The notes below the pieces were generated by a model. It was not told the DNA's origin and did not search any database. It was given only the letters and a program-made list of their open reading frames with translations. 64,000 nucleotides of DNA from Rhabdornis inornatus (Eukaryota > Chordata > Aves > Passeriformes > Rhabdornithidae), in the NCBI GenBank assembly GCA_013397075.1, contig VWZS01000496.1, positions 62,001 through 126,000 on the forward strand. The letters run 5' to 3'. Below are positions 59,706 through 64,000 of the stretch, one piece after another. The translations under genes were made by a program, and so were the position numbers. Numbering within the stretch: position 1 is the first letter of the stretch; each line of letters opens with the position of its first letter.

Positions 59706-60190
59706 GAAATCGTAGAATGCTAGAATGGCTTGTGTTGGAAGGAATGGTAAAGATCATCCCCTTCCAATCCCCCTGCCATGGACAGGGACTCCTTCCACTA
59801 GACCGGGTTGCTCAGAGCGCCATCCACTCTGGTTGCCTTGGACACTTTAAGGGGTGAGGCATTCTCTGGGCAACCTGTGCCAGTGTCTCACCACCCTCAC
59901 AGTACAGAATTTTTTCCTAATACCTAATCTAAACTTTGTCTCTTTCTGCTAAGGTAATTTCTCCTTGTGCTATCACTTCATGCCCTTGTCAAAAGTCCCT
60001 CTCCAGCTCTGTAAAAGACCCCCCCTTAGGTACCGGAAGGTGCTGTAAGGTCTCATTAGAACCTTGTCTTCTCCAGGCTGAACAACCCCAACTTTCTTAG
60101 CCTGTCTTCATAGCAGAAGTGCTCCAGCCCTCATCTTCATTGCCCTTCTCTGGACAGACTCCAATAGGTTGATGCTCCTTGGGTCAGTAA
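59706..60190 (-). mobile_element. CR1 LINE 3' fragment, minus orientation
   Basis: Starts ATCGTAGAATGCTAGAATGG and continues GGGCAACCTGTGCCAGTGTC, TTTTTTCCTAATACCTAATC, CCTTGTGCTATCACTTCATG, CTTCTCCAGGCTGAACAACC, TTCTCTGGACAGACTCCAAT: a textbook reverse-complement CR1 3' end of about 480 bp. Quite well preserved, so younger than the copy at 49 kb. Confidence 0.92.
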
Positions 60191-60465
60191 GTCAGAGAAA
60201 TAAGTTATGTTATTCCCTTAACAGCCTGAGCAAACTCAGCTAAAGATGAGCTGGTGACCACAGCCATGGCCAAAGGATCCAGCAGGAGTAATACATCCTG
60301 ATTAGGAAGCAACAGTGCCTGAGAATTGTAGCTTCATTAGCTGCAATTAGCATGAATAAGCAACATGCTGAGATATGTTCAAGAGTGCAGGATGAGAAAA
60401 ATCTGAAGAAAATTACATCCCTTTTCCTCAAAACACTTAAAATGGACAAAAAAATGTATGTCTGT

Positions 60466-60490
60466 GCAGGAGCAATACTATTGCTCCTGC
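60466..60490. repeat. 25-bp perfect palindrome (12-bp arms, 1-base centre)
   Basis: GCAGGAGCAATA, one C, then TATTGCTCCTGC. A second inverted repeat follows (AGGTAATAG at 60501-60509 and CTATTACCT at 60518-60526) and a third at 60655-60680 (ATCAGAGAG and CTCTCTGAT). No known family is recognised. Confidence 0.9.
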
Positions 60491-61875
60491 AAATTACTAT
60501 AGGTAATAGGCTATACACTATTACCTGGTTGAGTCCTGATGTGCATATGGATATAAAAATCTCATTTCGTGTCAAGAATATATACAGTGTGTTCAGAGAG
60601 TGAAAGGACACAATACACTGGGTATACAAATTAACAATATATGAGTAGTTACATATCAGAGAGAGAATATGCTCTCTGATGCAGAGAGTAGATCTATAGT
60701 ATATGCACCTATATATTAGATACAAGGACAAAATAAAAAATATTTTTGCCTAATAATATACATCTGTCATCTTACTAGTTGCACACATTTTATCTAAACT
60801 GCTGGATGATGTGATGGAAAAAAAAGAATTTATTGTTTCCAGAACTTTGAAGTGCACAGCAATTAAAAAATCTGAGGGCTTATTATATACTTTCTGTGAC
60901 TATAAAAGAATCTTCACCTAATGCATGAGTCAACCTGTCATGATAGGTCTTACCACAGATCATCAGTTGTTACTTACAAATTCAGCATTCATCCCTGGTG
61001 TTCCCTCCTTGTAGCAGTCAGTCCGTGGAAGACTCATCTGGGTTATACAGCACTGGAACAACATGACTGTCTTGGTACTGAGTTGTTCAGGACTCTGATC
61101 ACCACTATCATTAATGTCTGTCTTGGAGGAGCTGGAAAGGACCAGGGCTTTTCTCTGTTTAATGCTGCACAAGGCTGATAGCAAAGTGTCTGTCAAAGTT
61201 GTTCTTTCAGTGCTCATAACTTCAGGTACCCTGTTCACCTTCTATACTCTGTTCATAATTAATTATTTACATATTAATTATGCAAAAAACAGGTGCCAAA
61301 ACCAGTAATTTTTCATGACACTGAAAGATTGATTTACTATACTGAATAAGCAAAATCCAGCTCTCTTTCTGCATTTCTCCTCCTTACATTGTTTCTGTAG
61401 CTGGTGCATTATCAGCCAGCTAATACAGTTTTGTTTGTCTTGTTTTTTCATTCATCTTCAGACTGGCTCACTGTACAGCAAATGCTGTAGCTACAGTGTC
61501 TAGTGAGATGTTTTAAAATTCTAATTCAGCCTTGCTGCTGCTCAATATGTCTGCAAACTGTCAGATTGATCATAGCATTCACATCAGTGGTCTTCTATGT
61601 AAGGACGTTGCAGCACTTGAGCAGCTTTCATGCTTTCAGACTACTTGTTTCTGCTGATATACATTCTGCATGGAACTCAGAATTACCAGTATTTTTAAAA
61701 GAAGGAAATAAAAATATTGGGAGAAATTTATTTTTATTTCTATTTAGTTTATTACATCCTTTTCTGTGGTTATAAATAACAGGAATGGCTATTCCTTGTA
61801 TCAAGGAATGGGGGTTATAAGAAATGTTCACCTGCAGTTTATAGGAAAACTTTTTTAATTTGAAATGCATTTTCA

Positions 61876-61962
61876 GGTGGGTTTTTTTGTTTGGTTGGTT
61901 TTTGTTTTGGTGGTGTTTTTTGTTGTTGTTGTTGCTTGGTTTATTTGTTTGTTTTTGTGGAA
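61876..61962. repeat. G/T-rich low-complexity tract
   Basis: A stretch of almost pure G and T with GTTGTTGTTGTTG and TTTGTTTGGTTGG motifs, the mirror type of the A/C tract in GRPEL1 intron 3. Confidence 0.85.
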
Positions 61963-64000
61963 TATAAGTTATTTATTATTTTTGTCTTTTCCTTATCATG
62001 GAGTGTGACGATCTCAAGGTCTTATGGAGCTGTATTTCCACAGTGTAGCCCCAACAAAGCTGCTTTTGATTTCAGAAGGTGCCATTGCAACAACAATAGT
62101 CCCCCTGCTTTTAAAACTCCTGAAAATGATCAGCTTTTATTCAGAGATTTGAAAATCAAGAGAATGCTACAAATTGACTTAAGAAGAATGCTGTAATGTG
62201 AAAGAAGGGCTGCTGCTGGCTACATATGACCAGTATTATGTGCTCCTCCTGGTCCGCTGCTTTCCTTGCACCCACAGTACATTTATGAAGTGTAGGGACA
62301 GAGAATGGAGTGAAGCACCATGCCTTGACTTTCCTCCACAACCACTCTCACAACAACAAGAAGCTCCTTCCTTTGAGGTCAGATTCTGGCGTATTAGAAA
62401 TAACCTTTTCACCCCTGCTCCTTTCTTTTTTATTTCTTGCAGCTATATCTACTTTATTTTTCTAGACAATGGTGTGTTCTTGCAGATGGATGCTCCACTT
62501 GTGGTTTTAGCTTCCTTTGTTGTTTGAGCAGCATCAGTAAGTTTTTCTGAGTCATTTAGTGACAACAAATAATAACAGCCTCTTTGCTAGGGAAAGACAC
62601 AGCCAGGTCTGGTTCCACCAATAGTTATGATTAAATCACCAGAATTTGAAAGGGAGCAGAAGTATAATATCCCTGCATGTTTTCTGAGAACAAGTTGGCT
62701 GGTGAGGGAGGTGTAAGCTGTTTGTGTTGGAATAGCTTTGCTTCCAGTGTGTTGAGTCATCAGTGTCATCCATCTTGGGTTTTCTTAATGCTACTAGTTG
62801 TTGAAGTACATATTTTAAATCAGGGGAGCTCACTAAAACATAGTTTATTTTGATTGTTGTTTATAACTGGAAGGCTTTGTCTGGGAAAAACTGGATTTTT
62901 TGACACTTTTAATGCAATTGCTTAAACTAGACAACCTTTTGAATATACAAGAAATAATTGTTTAAATTATAAAGGTTCTCAGTGTCCTTAAAAACTATTG
63001 AAAAAATTTTCTAATTTATTTATAAAGGAGAGTTTCTACTGCAAGAAGCTGAAGCCAGATATCTCAGCCTCCCTAAGAATCCTGTGCTTATCACCTCCCA
63101 CATATTTTAAGAGCATATCTTTAGATGTAACACTCAGATCCTTATGTTAGATCCATTTTTCAAAGTCACAGAAATCAGGTACATCGTGATGCTTTCAGAA
63201 TGTAAATATTTAATACAGACTTTTTGCAGGAGATGTAACCATATCGATCCATGCTCCAAATCTTTACAACTTTGTCATTTGACTGAAATTTGAAAGCGAT
63301 CCTTTCTGGGGTTTGGTGTTTGTCCTCTTTGCATTTGTGCTGATCAACCTGACAAAACCCCAAACCGTTAGGACTTTAATTGTGCGATTCAGTTTCTCAG
63401 CTTTATTGTAAGAGTGTGTTTTGGTTTATTATTGAAATAGACTGCACTCCCTAACTAACCTGTAAGCTGAGAGTCCAAGTGTGAATGGAGAATTCTGCAC
63501 TTCACACTCAGAAGGTGTAATTCAAACAACAAAGCAGATATTTTTTCAGAAGGAGTAAAATAGAGTAAAATCAAACCTTCCAACACCCTTTCTATGTTGA
63601 GATTGTAAGTTAGGATAATAAAAGTTTTACTAAAGAGAATTAACTAAATGAAGTTATATGCGGACCACATAACAGAACCAGTAACAGAACATTCACTATG
63701 ACAGTGATAAGAGGGCAGTTGATTTTAGTAGAATCTGCTGTCTTTTTATGAAATTAATTATGCATGTTTTTCATGGTTTAGAGCCAGAATTTTAATAAAC
63801 AGCAACTACACCTCACTTCTATTCAGATTGGTATTAATTATATGATAGAGACCATAATTTCTGGTATTATTTGTTGGTGACAAGACTTTGCTCAATCAAC
63901 CTGGAATAGACATTGCAACTTATTATGATGCAAAGGAGCAGGTAGGTGCCATGTAATGTTTTAGGAGAATAGGCAATATAGAGGAGATTGGTGTGAGCAA

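Larger units (their letters stand above)
60191..64000. other. Intergenic, AT-rich, right end of window
   Basis: No coding exon recognised. It includes three inverted repeats at 60466-60680 and a G/T-rich tract at about 61876-61962. The 163-codon minus-strand frame at 60240-60731 is Ile/Tyr/Ser-rich and looks like chance in AT-rich DNA. Confidence 0.55.

Noticed and set aside
60240..60731. 163-codon minus-strand frame with hydrophobic stretches
   Set aside because: Ile/Tyr/Ser/Cys-rich composition follows from AT-rich DNA; it overlaps the inverted repeats and has no recognised domain.
30640..64000. SORCS2 exon 1 in the right half of the window
   Set aside because: SORCS2 exon 1 should be GC-rich with a signal peptide; no CpG island or suitable frame was seen right of 30.65 kb.
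1..64000. CRISPR arrays, operons, phage or bacterial defence genes
   Set aside because: Gene structure and repeats are clearly vertebrate; no regularly spaced direct repeats or compact bacterial-type gene runs are present.

Overview
The window looks like a piece of a bird chromosome, probably a passerine. It holds intron-split vertebrate genes with GT-AG splice sites, two CpG-island promoters, and long AT-rich noncoding stretches. The repeats point to birds: truncated CR1 LINEs, ERVL-type and other solo LTRs, and a tRNA-Ile-headed SINE with a CR1-like tail. The passerine guess rests mainly on my memory that such a SINE (TguSINE1) is known from zebra finch, which I could not check. No prokaryotic features, CRISPR arrays or operons are present.

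Three protein genes occupy the left half, in the order known from human 4p16.1. (1) TBC1D14 (+): only its last three coding exons are here (478-587, 10284-10542, 11769-11834), encoding the C-terminal 144 residues, followed by a 3'UTR of about 3.2 kb ending near an AATAAA at 15051. (2) TADA2B (+): complete, two coding exons (16389-16658 and 17956-18948) giving 420 aa, with a CpG-island promoter carrying four CCAAT boxes and a long 3'UTR. (3) GRPEL1 (-): complete, four coding exons (30270-30340, 29274-29442, 27676-27757, 24894-25240) giving 222 aa, with a CpG-island promoter. TADA2B and GRPEL1 converge. CCDC96, which lies between TBC1D14 and TADA2B in human, is not seen.

The right half (about 30.6-64 kb) contains no coding exon I can support. 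In human the next gene is SORCS2, whose first exon lies far from GRPEL1, so this is probably its upstream intergenic region. It holds three solo LTRs (35.5, 38.6 and 40.8 kb), CR1 fragments (46, 49-50.5 and 59.7 kb, one a nested insertion), two SINE copies (32.6 and 55.9 kb), simple repeats and a small cluster of inverted repeats near 60.5 kb.

The three genes are not functionally linked: TBC1D14 acts in Rab11/TRAPP membrane traffic and autophagy, TADA2B is a SAGA chromatin adaptor, and GRPEL1 is the mitochondrial Hsp70 nucleotide-exchange factor. Their adjacency is conserved synteny. I found no convincing new biological system. The most useful observations are the SINE/LINE pair, the LTRs with readable target-site duplications, the nested CR1, the missing CCDC96 and the promoter architecture.
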